Assembly (NCBI RefSeq): GCF_030408815.1
Contig: NZ_CP047355.1
Location: forward strand, 1,612,001-1,676,000
Source of the DNA: Corynebacterium freiburgense
Lineage (GTDB): Bacteria; Actinomycetota; Actinomycetes; Mycobacteriales; Mycobacteriaceae
Direction of reading: 5' to 3'
Length of the DNA stretch: 64,000 bases
Part shown: positions 8,752 through 20,186 of the stretch, in pieces
How positions within the stretch are numbered: position 1 is the first letter of the stretch
Layout: every line of letters begins with the position of its first letter
The notes under the pieces: model-generated
Database searches by the model: none
The model's input: only the letters and a program-made list of their open reading frames with translations
Told to the model about the DNA's origin: nothing
Made by a program: the position numbers and the translations under genes

Positions 8752-9846
8752 CTACACCACAAGCAGGTCTTTACTCACTTTGGTGATAATCTCAGGAGCA
8801 CCAGAAGTGATAATCAGGGTATCTTCAATCCGGACGCCTCCTTTACCTGGCACATAGATCCCCGGTTCGATAGTTAGTGTCATTCCGGGTTTCAGTTCAC
8901 CTTTGCCGGTTTTCGCAGCCCACGGCGCTTCATGGACGTCTAATCCAATCCCATGCCCTGTGGAATGCACAAAGTATTCTCCATAACCAGCTGTTTCAAT
9001 AATGTCCCGGCAAGCTCTATCGATATCAACGAGCGATGTTCCTGGTGTTGCTGCAGCTACACCAGCTAGTTGGGCTTCTAAAACAATATTGTAAATTTCC
9101 GCGGTGAAATCAGTGGTGTGGTCCATAATGACTGTTCGGGTCATATCGGAGTTAAATCCACGGTCATGGGCACCAAAGTCTAACGTTACTAAATCCCCTG
9201 GAACAAGCTTTCGATCTCCCGCGCCGTGGTGAGGTTTTGCCGAGTTCGAACCGGAAGCAACAATTGTGTCAAAGCTAGGCCGTTCTGCACCAAGTTTGCG
9301 CATACGATATTCCAAGTCTGCGGCGATTTCTCGCTCGGTACGGCCGACCGCGATTTCACCGGCGGCAAGAAGATCTTGGAATGCAGTTGAAGCAAGTTCT
9401 GCTACTTCACGCAGCCGCTGCAATTCCACATTGTCTTTGGTGAGGCGAATGTTTTCTACTACATCAGTAATTGGCACAAGGGTCACATCCGGACCGCAAG
9501 CTTCTTCAAGTTCGCGAAGTTCCGATACAGAAACATATGCTGCTTCAAATCCAACTCTGCGCGGACCAATAACTTTTTGTAGAAGTGCGGCAGCGCTCGG
9601 GCGCGCGATCACTGCTTGGATATCTGGGACTTCTTCGGCGATTTGTGTGGTATACCGCCCATCGGTGGCAATTGCAGCGCTGAGGTCTTTATTGATAAGC
9701 AGCGCTCCATTGGAACCCGAGAAACCGGAGAGATATCGAACATGTGTCAGATGAGTAATAAGGATGGAATCAACGCGTTGTGCAGCAAGTGCCGCCGCAA
9801 GGGTACGGCGGCGGGTGGCAAATCTCGTATCGGCTAAAAGGGTCAT
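8752..9846 (-). CDS. pepQ: M24-family aminopeptidase P / Xaa-Pro dipeptidase
   Basis: 364 residues. An N-terminal creatinase-like domain (1-130) is followed by the pita-bread metallopeptidase fold. Metal ligands are in place: Asp in TLDFGAHDRGFNSDMTRTV, His in GHGIGLDVHE, Glu in LTIEPGIYV, and Glu in GVRIEDTL. It removes or splits residues next to proline in the cytoplasm. Start ATG 9846. It lies between aroQ and efp. Whether it is an aminopeptidase or a dipeptidase cannot be told from sequence; pepQ is the name usually given at this corynebacterial locus. Confidence 0.9.
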   Translation of the reverse strand: MTLLADTRFATRRRTLAAALAAQRVDSILITHLTHVRYLSGFSGSNGALLINKDLSAAIATDGRYTTQIAEEVPDIQAVIARPSAAALLQKVIGPRRVGFEAAYVSVSELRELEEACGPDVTLVPITDVVENIRLTKDNVELQRLREVAELASTAFQDLLAAGEIAVGRTEREIAADLEYRMRKLGAERPSFDTIVASGSNSAKPHHGAGDRKLVPGDLVTLDFGAHDRGFNSDMTRTVIMDHTTDFTAEIYNIVLEAQLAGVAAATPGTSLVDIDRACRDIIETAGYGEYFVHSTGHGIGLDVHEAPWAAKTGKGELKPGMTLTIEPGIYVPGKGGVRIEDTLIITSGAPEIITKVSKDLLVV

Positions 9847-9859
9847 AAATTTACCCTAC

Positions 9860-10285
9860 CTAGGAATTTGCGCAAATGTACTCTAACGCCAAAAGATATC
9901 CGTGGGTACCAAGACCAGCAATTACGCCTCGGGCAATCGGAGAAATATAGCTATGTTGGCGGAATGGCTCCCGAGCATGAACATTTGAGATATGCACTTC
10001 AACAACGCAATCAATTTCAGCCAATGCATCGCGCAATGCTACGGAAGTGTGGGTAAAGCCTCCGGGATTAATAACTACGGGCCAGTTATTGTCTGCGGCT
10101 TCATGAACCCATTCAATGAGCTGGCCCTCATAATTAGATTGCAAACAGGTTACTTGTACACCTAGTGCTTTGGCTTTATCCTCGATCTGTTGCTCGAGAT
10201 CAGCGAGTGTTGTGGTCCCATAGATTTCCGGTTGGCGTTTTCCCAAACGGTCGAGATTGGGGCCATTTAATACGAAAATATGCAT
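9860..10285 (-). CDS. aroQ: Type II 3-dehydroquinate dehydratase
   Basis: Dehydrates 3-dehydroquinate to 3-dehydroshikimate, third step of the shikimate pathway. 141 residues, as expected for the dodecameric type II enzyme. The start contains [20 protein letters not shown] with Tyr22 as the usual base; [10 protein letters not shown] and [18 protein letters not shown] carry the other active-site residues, including His98. Its ATG shares one base with the aroB stop (TAATG). Called aroD in older corynebacterial literature. Confidence 0.96.
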   Translation of the reverse strand: MHIFVLNGPNLDRLGKRQPEIYGTTTLADLEQQIEDKAKALGVQVTCLQSNYEGQLIEWVHEAADNNWPVVINPGGFTHTSVALRDALAEIDCVVEVHISNVHAREPFRQHSYISPIARGVIAGLGTHGYLLALEYICANS

Positions 10286-11352
10286 TATTGGCTAATCCGT
10301 TCATAGGCGGCTTGAAGTAATTCGATTCTTGGTCCTTCGAGTCGTGCGGTTTCTCCGGCGCCAGTTAAAACCACAAAACGGAGTTTTCCATCGCGGTTTT
10401 TCTTATCTCGGCCCATGCCCGTAAATAGTTCATCAAAGCAACCTGGTACGTAGGTAGTTGGCAACCCAATGGATTCCAGAATGCTTCTATGGCGCTCAAC
10501 TAAGTGGGCGTCGATAAGCCCATGAAGTTCTGCTAATTCGGCGATAAACATCATGCCAACAGCGACTGCATTACCGTGCTTCCATTTGAAGTTTTCGCGG
10601 AGTTCGACAGCGTGGCCAAATGTATGCCCGTAATTAAGTATTTCTCTTAAACCTGACTCTTTCAGGTCATTGGAAACTACCCTTGCTTTTACCGCAACTG
10701 AACGCCCAATAAGTTCTGGTAGATAGCCTTCTACTTGTAGGCAAGCAGCGGAGTCGGCTTCATATAATCGGAGAATTTCTTCGTCTGCAATAAAACCAGT
10801 TTTAATTATTTCTGCGGAGCCCGCGATTAACTCATCTACGGGCAATGTCCGCAAATAATCTAAATCAATACATACTGCAGCGGGTTCATGGAAAGCACCT
10901 ACAAGATTTTTACCAGCACTTGTATTGATTCCCGTTTTACCACCAACAGCGGCATCTACCATGGCCAATAATGTGGTTGGCACCTGGATTACATCGATAC
11001 CACGCATCCAGCATGCGGCAACAAATCCGGCGAGATCAGTAACTGCGCCCCCGCCCAGGCCAATAATTGTGTCACGGCGGCCCAGACCAAAGCTACCGCA
11101 GAGATCCCAGAGTCCTTCTGCAACCGAAAGTGTTTTCCCGGCTTCAGCGTCTGGCACTTCTGCAAGATGCACCCGAATGCCACGGCTTTGAATAACATTG
11201 GCCAAGGTTTGTGCCTGTGCTGCAAGAGGATACTGGTGAATCAGCAGAACTTTGGCACAATCTTTGCGGATTGATTCCAGAATATGCTCCTGCAATCCGT
11301 GTCCGATCGTTACTTGGTACGGGGCCGCGCCGGTAACCGGGATAACGTTCAT
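10285..11352 (-). CDS. aroB: 3-dehydroquinate synthase
   Basis: Converts DAHP to 3-dehydroquinate, using NAD and a divalent metal. 355 residues. The NAD-binding region [21 protein letters not shown], the active-site [11 protein letters not shown] and the metal ligands in [11 protein letters not shown] are all seen. It lies three bases after aroK and overlaps aroQ by one base, in the middle of the shikimate run. Confidence 0.97.
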   Translation of the reverse strand: MNVIPVTGAAPYQVTIGHGLQEHILESIRKDCAKVLLIHQYPLAAQAQTLANVIQSRGIRVHLAEVPDAEAGKTLSVAEGLWDLCGSFGLGRRDTIIGLGGGAVTDLAGFVAACWMRGIDVIQVPTTLLAMVDAAVGGKTGINTSAGKNLVGAFHEPAAVCIDLDYLRTLPVDELIAGSAEIIKTGFIADEEILRLYEADSAACLQVEGYLPELIGRSVAVKARVVSNDLKESGLREILNYGHTFGHAVELRENFKWKHGNAVAVGMMFIAELAELHGLIDAHLVERHRSILESIGLPTTYVPGCFDELFTGMGRDKKNRDGKLRFVVLTGAGETARLEGPRIELLQAAYERISQ

Positions 11353-11355
11353 TAA

Positions 11356-11886
11356 TTAGACGTCCTTTTCGTGGGTGTCGCTATGTGTTTCTAGATAGTT
11401 CAATACATCTGCCACTACTTGTTGCGGGGTCCGGCCGTCCGTTCGGGCCCGATACCCTGCGACTTCGCGATACAGCGGCGTCCGTTCGGTAAGCAATTGT
11501 TGGTACCGTTCTTTTGGATCGGCGGCCGCAAGGACAGGACGAGAGGTATCACTTATAGTGCGGCGAACTCCTTCTTCTAGGGATACATCAACCCAAACCA
11601 CCGGGTGGTTCGCAAGCAGATTCCTATTTGATTCTGTGACCACCGCACCCCCGCCCAGGCTGACAACACCGGAAGTTTCCAATGCCTCAGCAACTTTTAT
11701 TGCTTCCAGCTCACGGAACGCTTCTTCGCCCAAATCGGCATATACCTCTCCGCATGGACGGCCTTGTTCAGCTTCAATAAGCACATCTGAATCCACCAAA
11801 CTCGTGTTCAAAGCATGGGCAAGGCGCCGGCCGATTGTGGATTTACCTGCCCCTGGGGGGCCTACTAGCACTACGCGAGGCGACAT
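11356..11886 (-). CDS. aroK: Shikimate kinase
   Basis: Phosphorylates shikimate at O3 with ATP. 176 residues with Walker A GPPGAGKSTIG at 9-19, the shikimate-binding DSDVLIEAEQGR and the central GGGAVVTESNR. A longer in-frame start at 11925 lies inside aroC. ATG 11886 is preferred: it forms TAATG with the aroC stop, has GGAG seven bases upstream, and gives the usual start for the family. Confidence 0.96.
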   Translation of the reverse strand: MSPRVVLVGPPGAGKSTIGRRLAHALNTSLVDSDVLIEAEQGRPCGEVYADLGEEAFRELEAIKVAEALETSGVVSLGGGAVVTESNRNLLANHPVVWVDVSLEEGVRRTISDTSRPVLAAADPKERYQQLLTERTPLYREVAGYRARTDGRTPQQVVADVLNYLETHSDTHEKDV

Positions 11887-13091
11887 TAAAACTCCAAACG
11901 TTGTTGAACCCGATTCAGATAGCATTCAATATTGCATTGGGTTTCCGTCAAACTATCCCCCCCAAATTTAGCTAAAACTGCCCGAGCCAGCACCAAAGCG
12001 ACCATTGCTTCTGCAACTACGCCCGCCGCAGGGACCGCACAAACATCCGAACGTTGATGGATTGCTGAAGCCGGTTCACCAGAAGCCATATCAATAGTTT
12101 TTAATGCACGAGGCACAGTTGAAATAGGCTTCATTGCAGCGCGTAGCACCAGACTTTCCCCATTGGTCATACCGCCTTCCAGGCCGCCAGCGCGGTTTGT
12201 TAACCTTCGTACACCGCCATCTTCTGCCCGTACCATTTCGTCATGAGCTTGGGATCCACGGCGTCGAGCTTCTTCGAAACCATCGCCGATTTCCACGCCT
12301 TTAATTGCTTGGATTCCCATTAATGCTGCTGCTAATTGCGCATCAAGACGATCTTCACCTGAAACAAATGATCCAAGACCAATCGGGAGACCATGCACAA
12401 CAACTTCAATAATGCCACCAAGGGTGTCTCCGGCTTTTTTCGCAGCTTCAATTTCCGCAATCATGGAAGCTTCCGCAGCTGAACCGAATGCCCGCACTGG
12501 GGAGGCGTCGATAGCTTCCAAATCATTAAAGGTTGGCAGCTCTCCGGTATACATCTCCGAGGCACCAATTGAAATTACATGCGAAATAACCTCTACCCCC
12601 AGCGCTTCCCGTAAGAAATTGCGCGCTAATGTTGCCGCCGCCGTACGAGCGGCAGTTTCGCGAGCGGAAGCACGTTCTAATACTGGACGAGCTTCCGCAA
12701 AATCATATTTCAGCATGCCAGCAAAATCAGCATGCCCAGGACGTGGGCGAGTGAGTTTTGCGCCTCGCCCTGAGGCAAATGCAGCGGCAATATCAGGGTC
12801 TTCCAGATCCACTGGATCTGGATTCATTAATGTAGTCCATTTTGGCCATTCCGTATTGCCAATCATAATTGCGACTGGTCCACCCATGGTTTGGCCGTGG
12901 CGAACCCCACCAAGCACAGTGACTTCATCGGCTTCAAATTTCATACGTGCACCGCGCCCGTACCCAAGCCTCCTGCGGGCAAGTTGGGCGGAAATATCTG
13001 CACGCGTGAGCGGCACCCCTGCAGGCATGTGCTCAACCATTGCGATAAGTGCCTGACCGTGAGATTCACCTGCTGTTGTCCATCGAAGCAT
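11886..13091 (-). CDS. aroC: Chorismate synthase
   Basis: Converts 5-enolpyruvylshikimate-3-phosphate to chorismate with reduced FMN, closing the pathway to aromatic amino acids. 401 residues. The family signatures are visible: [18 protein letters not shown] at the N-terminus, [19 protein letters not shown] in the middle, and [19 protein letters not shown] near the end. It is the first gene of the aroC-aroK-aroB-aroQ-pepQ-efp-nusB series. A small prepilin-peptidase-like gene lies upstream. Confidence 0.97.
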   Translation of the reverse strand: MLRWTTAGESHGQALIAMVEHMPAGVPLTRADISAQLARRRLGYGRGARMKFEADEVTVLGGVRHGQTMGGPVAIMIGNTEWPKWTTLMNPDPVDLEDPDIAAAFASGRGAKLTRPRPGHADFAGMLKYDFAEARPVLERASARETAARTAAATLARNFLREALGVEVISHVISIGASEMYTGELPTFNDLEAIDASPVRAFGSAAEASMIAEIEAAKKAGDTLGGIIEVVVHGLPIGLGSFVSGEDRLDAQLAAALMGIQAIKGVEIGDGFEEARRRGSQAHDEMVRAEDGGVRRLTNRAGGLEGGMTNGESLVLRAAMKPISTVPRALKTIDMASGEPASAIHQRSDVCAVPAAGVVAEAMVALVLARAVLAKFGGDSLTETQCNIECYLNRVQQRLEF

Positions 13092-13148
13092 GGTGAGTAT
13101 TGTGTCACGAACAAGCCTTGCAATAAAACACGACCCCCTAAACCACCA

Positions 13149-13523
13149 CTACCAAAGACACACAAACACTGTGGCCGCCAGCATGCCTGGCCCATGTGCA
13201 ACCACTCGTTGATGGGCACAGACCCCAATTATCACTGTAAGTATCGACGCCCCGACCACTGCGCCACACCACCCAAGTGCGCCTTGCGCCAACGCCACTG
13301 TGCCCAAGCTAGCAGCTAATTTACAATCCCCACCACCAAAACCTGGCAATATTAAATACAGCCCAGCCCAAAACAATCCACCGAAAATCCAAGTTGGATC
13401 TATACTCCACGCCCAATACCAACACACACCAATCGCTGGAACCGTAAGCGCATCCGGAAGCCTATAGAAGCAGGTATCAAACCCCGAAACAATAACCGCC
13501 CAAAGAAAGAAAACCCCCGACAC
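13149..13523 (-). CDS. Short A24-family prepilin peptidase-like membrane protein
   Basis: 124 residues, mostly hydrophobic with about four membrane segments. Both aspartates of the A24 (TadV/PilD C-terminal) family are in place: FDTCFYRLPDALT (Asp16 and Asp24 region) and GFGGGDCKLA (Asp66). It lacks the N-terminal methyltransferase half of PilD, as is normal for the short TadV-like class that cleaves Flp-type prepilins. GTG 13523 with AGGA upstream is the only start after an in-frame stop. A gene of this kind, called comC in C. glutamicum, sits between aroE and aroC. No pilin gene lies in the window. Confidence 0.82.
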   Translation of the reverse strand: MSGVFFLWAVIVSGFDTCFYRLPDALTVPAIGVCWYWAWSIDPTWIFGGLFWAGLYLILPGFGGGDCKLAASLGTVALAQGALGWCGAVVGASILTVIIGVCAHQRVVAHGPGMLAATVFVCLW

Positions 13524-13634
13524 TATTCCTCGCTTTCCGCACCAAACTACTCCCCTTTTGGTTGTAGCCTAGCCGCAGGATACGCGTATATGCCAGAGGT
13601 TTTCTTTTATCGAATTAGCTTTGCCAGGTATTGG

Positions 13635-14444
13635 TTATATCTGTATCGCTTTCCGTAGTGCTTGCGACATTGCTACCTGTGGCGCCTTATGCCCGGTGAA
13701 TTGTTCGAATTGACCGAATGCTTGATGCGCCAACATACAATGACCGCCGACTGCGGAAATATTATTTTGTTGGGCCTGGCAAATTAACGGGGTCGGCCAT
13801 GGATCGTAAATCACATCAAGTATTGGGGCAATAGCAATCGTAGGTTCCAGTCCTGCAATTGCCCTCGATGGAACGGTGGAAATAATCACGTCCGCTAACC
13901 CAGCCGACACTATTGCGGATTCCGTAAGTGGGTGAACAGCGAAATCAATATCGCCCACCAAGGGCGCTAATTCCGCGGTTTTATCACTACGATTAAATAC
14001 GATGATTTTCTGGTATCCCGCCTGCACAAGGGCCCAGAGAGCAGGCCGCGCAGTGCCACCACCGCCAAGTACAAACGCCGTGGTACCGGTAAGCGCCCCT
14101 AATTCGGCGAGTGCTCCACGAATGCCATCACAATCAGTATTATCGGCTTTCCAAACGTCCTCACCCACTCGAACTAGGGTATTTGCGCTTCCTATAGCTC
14201 GCGCTCGTTCAGTCGCTTCATCAGCGAATTGAAGTGCCGCAAACTTTCCTGGCATTGTGACAGAAAACCCACGGTAACTAGAATCCGCGTTACTCACTAT
14301 TCCAGCAAGTTGTTCAGCGGTGCATTCTCTGCGCCCATATTCCCAATGGGATAACCCCAGTGCCGCATATCCAGCATTATGCAGCACCGGGGAAAGTGAA
14401 TGCGCAATAGGCGAACCTAGGACAGCTGCGCGGTGAGTAATCAT
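13635..14444 (-). CDS. aroE: Shikimate dehydrogenase
   Basis: NADPH-dependent reduction of 3-dehydroshikimate to shikimate. 269 residues. HSLSPVLHNAGY near the start binds substrate, VTMPGKFAAL carries the catalytic Lys, NTDCDG the paired Asp, and VLGGGGTARPAL is the nucleotide-binding glycine loop. ATG overlaps the mltG stop by four bases. It is separated from aroC by the A24 peptidase gene. Confidence 0.95.
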   Translation of the reverse strand: MITHRAAVLGSPIAHSLSPVLHNAGYAALGLSHWEYGRRECTAEQLAGIVSNADSSYRGFSVTMPGKFAALQFADEATERARAIGSANTLVRVGEDVWKADNTDCDGIRGALAELGALTGTTAFVLGGGGTARPALWALVQAGYQKIIVFNRSDKTAELAPLVGDIDFAVHPLTESAIVSAGLADVIISTVPSRAIAGLEPTIAIAPILDVIYDPWPTPLICQAQQNNISAVGGHCMLAHQAFGQFEQFTGHKAPQVAMSQALRKAIQI

Positions 14445-15601
14445 CGGTTACTATCCAATACGCCATTATCAATGGCTTGATTTGTATCGCGTAAGTGCTC
14501 TTCGAACGTATTATTGAACAGTGTTGTGCCATCTTTATCAACGGTCACAAAGAACAACCATTCACCCTCAGCAGGATGCTCCATAGCTTCAATTGCTTCG
14601 ATTGAAGGCGACGCAATCGGGGTTTCTGGCAAACCGTCTTTAGCGTAAGTATTCCATGGGGTTACTTTGAGCCGGTCTTCATCCGTTGTGGCGATCTCTT
14701 GCTCGGTCACATCGTAGTTCACAGTGGAATCGAATTCTAGACGCATCGGTTTCCGCAACCTGTTCAGGATTACGCGCGCTACCTTATCAAAGTCATTCTT
14801 TGGTGCTTCACGTTCAATGAGCGAGGCTGCACTTAACAATTCATATGGGTTTAGCCCAATCGATTGAGCGCGTTCCACAATGCCAGTTTCATTGTATTTC
14901 TTCGCTGAATCTGAAACTAGACGGGTAAGTAATGAACGAGCATCATCTTCAGGGTTAATCACATATTCACCAGGCGCAATAAGACCTTCAAGGCGCTTAG
15001 GGTCGGGGCCACGTGCCAATACCTGCGGAACTGCCCATTCTGGAACTCCAAGCTCTTGCGGGGGTGTTTCCCCAGCAATCCTATGGAGCTCTGTGACTTG
15101 AATACAGTTTTTACTTCCTTCTTGGCAAGTGGCGTCTGAAATTTGTCGGAAAATTCCAAGGCGAGTTTGCCCGCCGACTACCTTGACATCCATCAATGTC
15201 GCCCCACCTGGTATGTCCAAACTTGGAACACGGTTAGCTGGGTCCAAGAGCGCGGCTACAGCAGACTCTGCACTCATCTCCTTTTGCACACGATAAACAC
15301 CAGGTTTTACGTTTGCAGCGTCTGGGTTGTTATTAGCGGCAATTTGGAAGGCGCCATTGGTTTGCACCACCCCTGCCTTTACAAGTTCAGGCCCTAATGC
15401 AGAAATGCTGGAGCCTTCTGGAATTTCTACCGTTACCTCTACACCATTTCCAGTACCAATAAAATCGCGGGTGCTCGGCGGGTTGGTTCGCATATAGCCG
15501 ATATACACCACAGCACTGATGATTAGAATCAACGTAGCAATGAGTACCGCGATGCCGCGTTGGCGGCGCTTCACGTACGTTGGCTCCTTACGTAGCCTCA
15601 T
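14441..15601 (-). CDS. mltG: Endolytic murein transglycosylase MltG (YceG family)
   Basis: Cleaves nascent glycan strands in the membrane to end peptidoglycan elongation. 386 residues: short basic cytoplasmic start, one membrane segment (about 18-38, [19 protein letters not shown]), a LysM-like region, then the YceG domain with the catalytic Glu in SLIEREAP. The start is set at ATG 15601, which has AGGAAGG upstream and overlaps ruvX by 14 bases; an ATG at 15640 would overlap more. The mltG-aroE and ruvX-mltG orders are common in actinobacteria. Confidence 0.93.
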   Translation of the reverse strand: MRLRKEPTYVKRRQRGIAVLIATLILIISAVVYIGYMRTNPPSTRDFIGTGNGVEVTVEIPEGSSISALGPELVKAGVVQTNGAFQIAANNNPDAANVKPGVYRVQKEMSAESAVAALLDPANRVPSLDIPGGATLMDVKVVGGQTRLGIFRQISDATCQEGSKNCIQVTELHRIAGETPPQELGVPEWAVPQVLARGPDPKRLEGLIAPGEYVINPEDDARSLLTRLVSDSAKKYNETGIVERAQSIGLNPYELLSAASLIEREAPKNDFDKVARVILNRLRKPMRLEFDSTVNYDVTEQEIATTDEDRLKVTPWNTYAKDGLPETPIASPSIEAIEAMEHPAEGEWLFFVTVDKDGTTLFNNTFEEHLRDTNQAIDNGVLDSNR

Positions 15602-16097
15602 TTTCGCCTTCCTGCTGTCGGAGGTATGCAGCCCTTCCATCCAGCCAAGATTGTAAAATTTCCACCGCCGCAGCTTGATCGATCACACTACGACCCTTCC
15701 GCGAGTTTACGCCGGAAGCCTGCAATGCTCGGGTAGCAACAGCCGTGGTGAGTCGTTCATCACACATTCGAACTGGTAACTTTGTCCGGCTGCGTACCCG
15801 GTTCGCAATCTCCTTTGCGTGGTTGACGCTTTTCGAACCATTACCTTGAAGATCCCGCGGTAAGCCCACCACGATTTCAACCGCCTCGTACTCCTCAATA
15901 AGGGCTACAATCCGGTCAATATCTGCCTGATCTGGATCCTTAAAACGAGTTATGCGACGGACGGTTTCCACTGGAGTGGCAAGAGTTGCATTACGGTCAG
16001 AGACCGCAACACCAATCCTTACCGTCCCAACATCTAAACCTATGCGACGGCCTAGACCAGGATCATTTTTACCTGGTGTGTCAGCTAAAACCTTCAT
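15588..16097 (-). CDS. ruvX: RuvX/YqgF-type RNase H-fold nuclease
   Basis: 169 residues of the YqgF family, putative Holliday junction resolvase also linked to 16S rRNA 5' processing. The first active-site strand [15 protein letters not shown], the central [12 protein letters not shown] and the late [13 protein letters not shown] match the family. Start ATG 16097, nine bases after alaS. Found between alaS and mltG as in most actinobacteria. Confidence 0.94.
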   Translation of the reverse strand: MKVLADTPGKNDPGLGRRIGLDVGTVRIGVAVSDRNATLATPVETVRRITRFKDPDQADIDRIVALIEEYEAVEIVVGLPRDLQGNGSKSVNHAKEIANRVRSRTKLPVRMCDERLTTAVATRALQASGVNSRKGRSVIDQAAAVEILQSWLDGRAAYLRQQEGENEAT

Positions 16098-16106
16098 AGG
16101 CGCAGG

Positions 16107-18776
16107 CTACAGGTTCTCAAGTGCATTGACCACTGCGGCAAAGCCAGCGTCAAAGCCGCTTGCATCATTTCCGGAGCCCTGAGCCATATCAGGTTTGCCA
16201 CCTCCACGGCCGCCAACAAAACCGCCTAAAATACCCACGAGCTGGCCAGACTTTACACCGCGTTGGATCGCAGATTGGGTTGCACCCACAACAAATGGTG
16301 CCTTATTTTTGTCGTCTTGCGCACCTAAAATAATTACACCTGGTTGCTCCCCTAACCGGCCTTTCAGATCGATTGCGGTGGTCCGCAAGTCGCCTGCAGA
16401 AGTGCCTTGCGGAAGGGTTGCCGTGATCACTTGGAAACCATTGATCGTGCGTGCCGAGGCTAGATATTCACCTGTCTTGGCAGCTAATTGCTTACGATGT
16501 AATGCCGCAATTTCCTTTTCGGCTTCCTTGAGCTTTTCCGTCAATGCCGCGATCCGCTCAGGAAGTTCTTCGGAAGGTGACTTCAGCGCCGTTGCCAATC
16601 CTGCTGCGAGTGCTCGCTCACGGGATAGGTATGTAAAAGAATCTAAACCAGAATACGCTTCGATTCGTCGTGCACCTGATCCAATAGAAGATTCGCCAAG
16701 CACTGCAACAGGTCCGATTTGAGAAGCATGATCTACGTGAATGCCACCACAAAGCTCCATGGAGAAGGGTCCACCGATTTCTACAACGCGAACTTGATCG
16801 CCGTAGTTTTCGCCGAACAGCGCCATCGCACCCATCGCTTTCGCTTCTTCCAGCGAAGTTTCCAGGGTATTTACAGCCCAGTCATGGTCTACGGCCTCAT
16901 TGGTAATCGCCTCGATGCGTTGCAATTGCTCGCGGGTTAGTGGTTGGGTCCAGTTAAAGTCAAAACGTAGATATCCGGGCTTATTCATAGAGCCAGCCTG
17001 TACGGCTGTTGGGCCCAGGACCTCGCGCAATGCTGCATGGATAAGGTGCGTGGCGCTGTGGGCTTGACGTGCAGCGTGACGCCACTGGGCGTCGACACTA
17101 GCCTCAACATTTGCTCCGACTTCGAGTTCGCCTTGTTCAACGGTCGCTTTATGAACCCAAAGTTTTTTACCAATTTTTTGCACGTCGTTTACGCGCAAAA
17201 TCGTGTCACCTGTACGAATAATGCCTCGATCGCCAAGCTGGCCACCAGACTCCGCGTACATTGGGGTGGTATCGAGGATTACTTCAACATTATCGCCAAC
17301 ACTTGCGGTGGGCAGAAGTTTGCCTTCGGTAATAAGGCCAAGCACCTGGGCATTAGAAGTAGATTCGGTGTACCCAGTAAATTCCGTTGGATGCTCGTCA
17401 ACAAATTCGCGGTAAATGGAAAGGTCAGCATGACCGTGTTTTTTCGCTTGGCTATCGGCTTTTGCGCGTGCTCGCTGCTCCGCCATAAGCGAATGGAAGC
17501 CCTCTTGGTCTACTTCCAGTCCAGCTTCCGCAGCCATTTCGAGCGTGAGGTCGATTGGGAACCCGTATGTATCGTGCAGGGCGAATGCTTGTGCCCCCGC
17601 AAGAACATGAGAACCAGAGGCTTTTACGGATGCGGCAGCTTCTTCAAAAAGATGCGTGCCGGATTCTAAGGTCCGCAAAAAAGCCTTTTCTTCGTTTATA
17701 GCCACTTGCAGAATCCGCTCCCGGTGTTCCGCAATCTCCGGATAGGACGGTGTCATGGTGTCCATAATGGTGTTCATAAAAACGCCCATTGTTTCGCCGG
17801 TTGCACCAAGCAATCGGGCAGACCGAATAATCCTACGAAGCAGGCGGCGAAGAATATAGCCACGGCCTTCATTACCTGGGGTAACACCGTCCAAAATCAG
17901 CATCATGCCGGTGCGTGAATGGTCGGCAATCACCCGGAAACGAATATCGTTTTGGCCCCCTTGGCCATATGCAGCGCCGGTGAGCTTTTCGGCGACATCA
18001 ATAACCGGGCGCAACAGGTCTGTCTCATATACATTGTCCACCCCTTGAAGCAGACATGCTACACGTTCTACGCCAAGACCAGTATCAATATTTTTCTTAG
18101 GCAAATCTCCAAGGATTTCAAAGTTATCTTTGCCAATGCCTTCCCCGCGTTCTTTTTCCATAAACACAAGGTTCCAGATTTCTAAGTATCGGGAATCATC
18201 CGCAATAGGACCGCCTTCTTTGCCATATTCAGGACCGCGATCGTAGTAAATTTCAGAACACGGTCCGCAAGGCCCTGGCACGCCCATAGACCAGTAATTA
18301 TCCGCCATGCCAAGGCGTTGAATACGTTCTTTTGGCAGGCCTATTTCATGTTCCCAAATTTCGGCGGCTTCATCATCGTCGAGGTAGACGGTGACCCAGA
18401 GCTTTTCTGGGTCCATGCCATAACCACCTTGGGCTACCGGGTTGGTAAGCAATTCCCAAGCATGTTTAATGGCTCCGGCTTTAAAGTATTGGCCAAAGGA
18501 GAAGTTTCCGGCCATTTGGAAAAACGTATTATGGCGTGTGGTTATGCCGACTTCTTCAATATCCAAGGTACGGACGCATTTTTGGATGGAGGTTGCGGTA
18601 CCTTGTGGGAAGGGTGGGGTTTGTTGGCCCAAGAAATAGGGTTTAAATGGAACCATGCCTGCATTGACAAATAACAGGTTGGGATCGTCGAGAATCAGCG
18701 ACGCACTGGGGACTTCTTGGTGTCCTGCGTTGACGAAGTGCTGAATAAAGCGCTCCCTGATCTCATGTGTCTGCAC
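16107..18776 (-). CDS. alaS: Alanyl-tRNA synthetase
   Basis: 889 residues, the full class II alanyl enzyme. The aminoacylation core begins [20 protein letters not shown]; the editing domain carries [11 protein letters not shown] and the [13 protein letters not shown] zinc/editing motif; a C-Ala domain ends with [20 protein letters not shown] start at 18776 has GAGGA upstream. It is followed at nine bases by ruvX. No T-box or other leader RNA was recognised in the 72 bases before it. Confidence 0.98.
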   Translation of the reverse strand: MQTHEIRERFIQHFVNAGHQEVPSASLILDDPNLLFVNAGMVPFKPYFLGQQTPPFPQGTATSIQKCVRTLDIEEVGITTRHNTFFQMAGNFSFGQYFKAGAIKHAWELLTNPVAQGGYGMDPEKLWVTVYLDDDEAAEIWEHEIGLPKERIQRLGMADNYWSMGVPGPCGPCSEIYYDRGPEYGKEGGPIADDSRYLEIWNLVFMEKERGEGIGKDNFEILGDLPKKNIDTGLGVERVACLLQGVDNVYETDLLRPVIDVAEKLTGAAYGQGGQNDIRFRVIADHSRTGMMLILDGVTPGNEGRGYILRRLLRRIIRSARLLGATGETMGVFMNTIMDTMTPSYPEIAEHRERILQVAINEEKAFLRTLESGTHLFEEAAASVKASGSHVLAGAQAFALHDTYGFPIDLTLEMAAEAGLEVDQEGFHSLMAEQRARAKADSQAKKHGHADLSIYREFVDEHPTEFTGYTESTSNAQVLGLITEGKLLPTASVGDNVEVILDTTPMYAESGGQLGDRGIIRTGDTILRVNDVQKIGKKLWVHKATVEQGELEVGANVEASVDAQWRHAARQAHSATHLIHAALREVLGPTAVQAGSMNKPGYLRFDFNWTQPLTREQLQRIEAITNEAVDHDWAVNTLETSLEEAKAMGAMALFGENYGDQVRVVEIGGPFSMELCGGIHVDHASQIGPVAVLGESSIGSGARRIEAYSGLDSFTYLSRERALAAGLATALKSPSEELPERIAALTEKLKEAEKEIAALHRKQLAAKTGEYLASARTINGFQVITATLPQGTSAGDLRTTAIDLKGRLGEQPGVIILGAQDDKNKAPFVVGATQSAIQRGVKSGQLVGILGGFVGGRGGGKPDMAQGSGNDASGFDAGFAAVVNALENL

Positions 18777-18848
18777 GGCAGTAATTCCTCGCTTTATGTG
18801 AAAAAACAGTGTCCGCGCAACACTTTACCTTGGGAGTCGTATGACCTG

Positions 18849-20186
18849 TTAGTGGGAGCCTCTCACAATCCTACGAAGCCGACCCAAGAACTCATATAAA
18901 CGTTTCTCAGCACCGTGCGTTGTGGGCTGATAATACACCGCTGAATCCAACACCTCAGGAATATATCGTTGTGGTATCACACCCCGGGGATCATCGTGTG
19001 GATATTGGTAGCCAACCGCATGGCCTAATTGTTTTGCCCCAGCATAATGGCCATCCCGCAAATGCACTGGTACAGGACCAATTTTTCCCGAGCGAATATC
19101 TTCAAGTGCGCCATCAATCGCTTTATAGACCGAATTAGATTTCGGCGCTGTGGCAAGGTGGATTGTCGCCTGCGCCAAGTTCAACCTGGCTTCCGGCATG
19201 CCAATTAACTGCACAGCTTGTGCCGCAGCCACCGCTACTTGCAGTGCGGTGGGGTCGGCCATACCAATGTCTTCACTAGCATGAACAACCAAGCGCCGGG
19301 CAATAAACCTCGGATCCTCACCCGCTTCGATCATTCGTGCGAGGTAATGCAGGGCGGCATCTACGTCCGAACCCCGAATCGATTTAATAAATGCGCTCGT
19401 AATGTCATAGTGTTGGTCCCCATCCCGGTCATAGCGCACGATTGCCCGATGCACATTAGCCTGCACAATATCGATTGTTAATTCGCCACCATCTTCGACC
19501 GCCTCGGAGGCAGCTTCGATATATGTCAAGGCACGCCGCGCATCACCGCTGGAAAGCAGTACTAATTGCTCAATTGCTTCCTCACTGGCCGTAATGCGAC
19601 CACCAAGCCCCCGCCCATCACTTAATGCCCGCAGCAATAGTTTTCGAATCGCCGCATCATCAAGTGGTTGAAGCTGCAATAATAGCGAGCGTGAAAGCAG
19701 CGGGGCAACCACAGAAAACGAAGGGTTTTCCGTTGTTGCAGCCACCAAAAGCACCGTCCGATTTTCCACTGCTGCAAGTAATGCGTCTTGTTGTGTTTTA
19801 GAAAATCGGTGGACTTCATCAATAAACAGAACGGTTCGCCGACCATCAATTAGCTCTCTACGAGCACGTTCAATTACGGCACGGACTTCTTTTACCCCGG
19901 AATTTAATGCAGACAGCGATACAAACAGATCACCGGTCGCCGCACTCATAAGCGAAGCAATAGTAGTCTTCCCGGTCCCGGGCGGTCCATATAAAATTAC
20001 GGATGCCTCACCACGCCCCTCAAGAAGCCTTCGCAATGGCGTCCCAGGGCCTAGAAGGTGTTCTTGCCCGACCAGTTCACTCAGTGTTTTCGGACGCATG
20101 CGGGCCGCTAGTGGAGCGTGGCTTCCCGGGTGGAAATAATTTTCCACCTGCGGTTTTTCTTCCGGAAACAGTGAATCTTGGGTCAA
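18849..20186 (-). CDS. rarA: Replication-associated recombination protein RarA (MgsA) AAA ATPase
   Basis: 445 residues, clamp-loader-like AAA ATPase acting at stalled forks. N-terminal [20 protein letters not shown], Walker [10 protein letters not shown] at 67-75, Walker [11 protein letters not shown], and a C-terminal MgsA tetramerisation domain ([21 protein letters not shown]). The only start that gives the usual N-terminus is TTG at 20186, overlapping the upstream stop by four bases (TTGA), so its expression probably depends on coupled translation. Confidence 0.93.
   Translation of the reverse strand: MTQDSLFPEEKPQVENYFHPGSHAPLAARMRPKTLSELVGQEHLLGPGTPLRRLLEGRGEASVILYGPPGTGKTTIASLMSAATGDLFVSLSALNSGVKEVRAVIERARRELIDGRRTVLFIDEVHRFSKTQQDALLAAVENRTVLLVAATTENPSFSVVAPLLSRSLLLQLQPLDDAAIRKLLLRALSDGRGLGGRITASEEAIEQLVLLSSGDARRALTYIEAASEAVEDGGELTIDIVQANVHRAIVRYDRDGDQHYDITSAFIKSIRGSDVDAALHYLARMIEAGEDPRFIARRLVVHASEDIGMADPTALQVAVAAAQAVQLIGMPEARLNLAQATIHLATAPKSNSVYKAIDGALEDIRSGKIGPVPVHLRDGHYAGAKQLGHAVGYQYPHDDPRGVIPQRYIPEVLDSAVYYQPTTHGAEKRLYEFLGRLRRIVRGSH

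Noticed and set aside
18777..18848. T-box or other leader RNA before alaS, thrS, hisS or aspS
   Set aside because: Upstream gaps are short and contain neither the T-box sequence nor a specifier-type stem.
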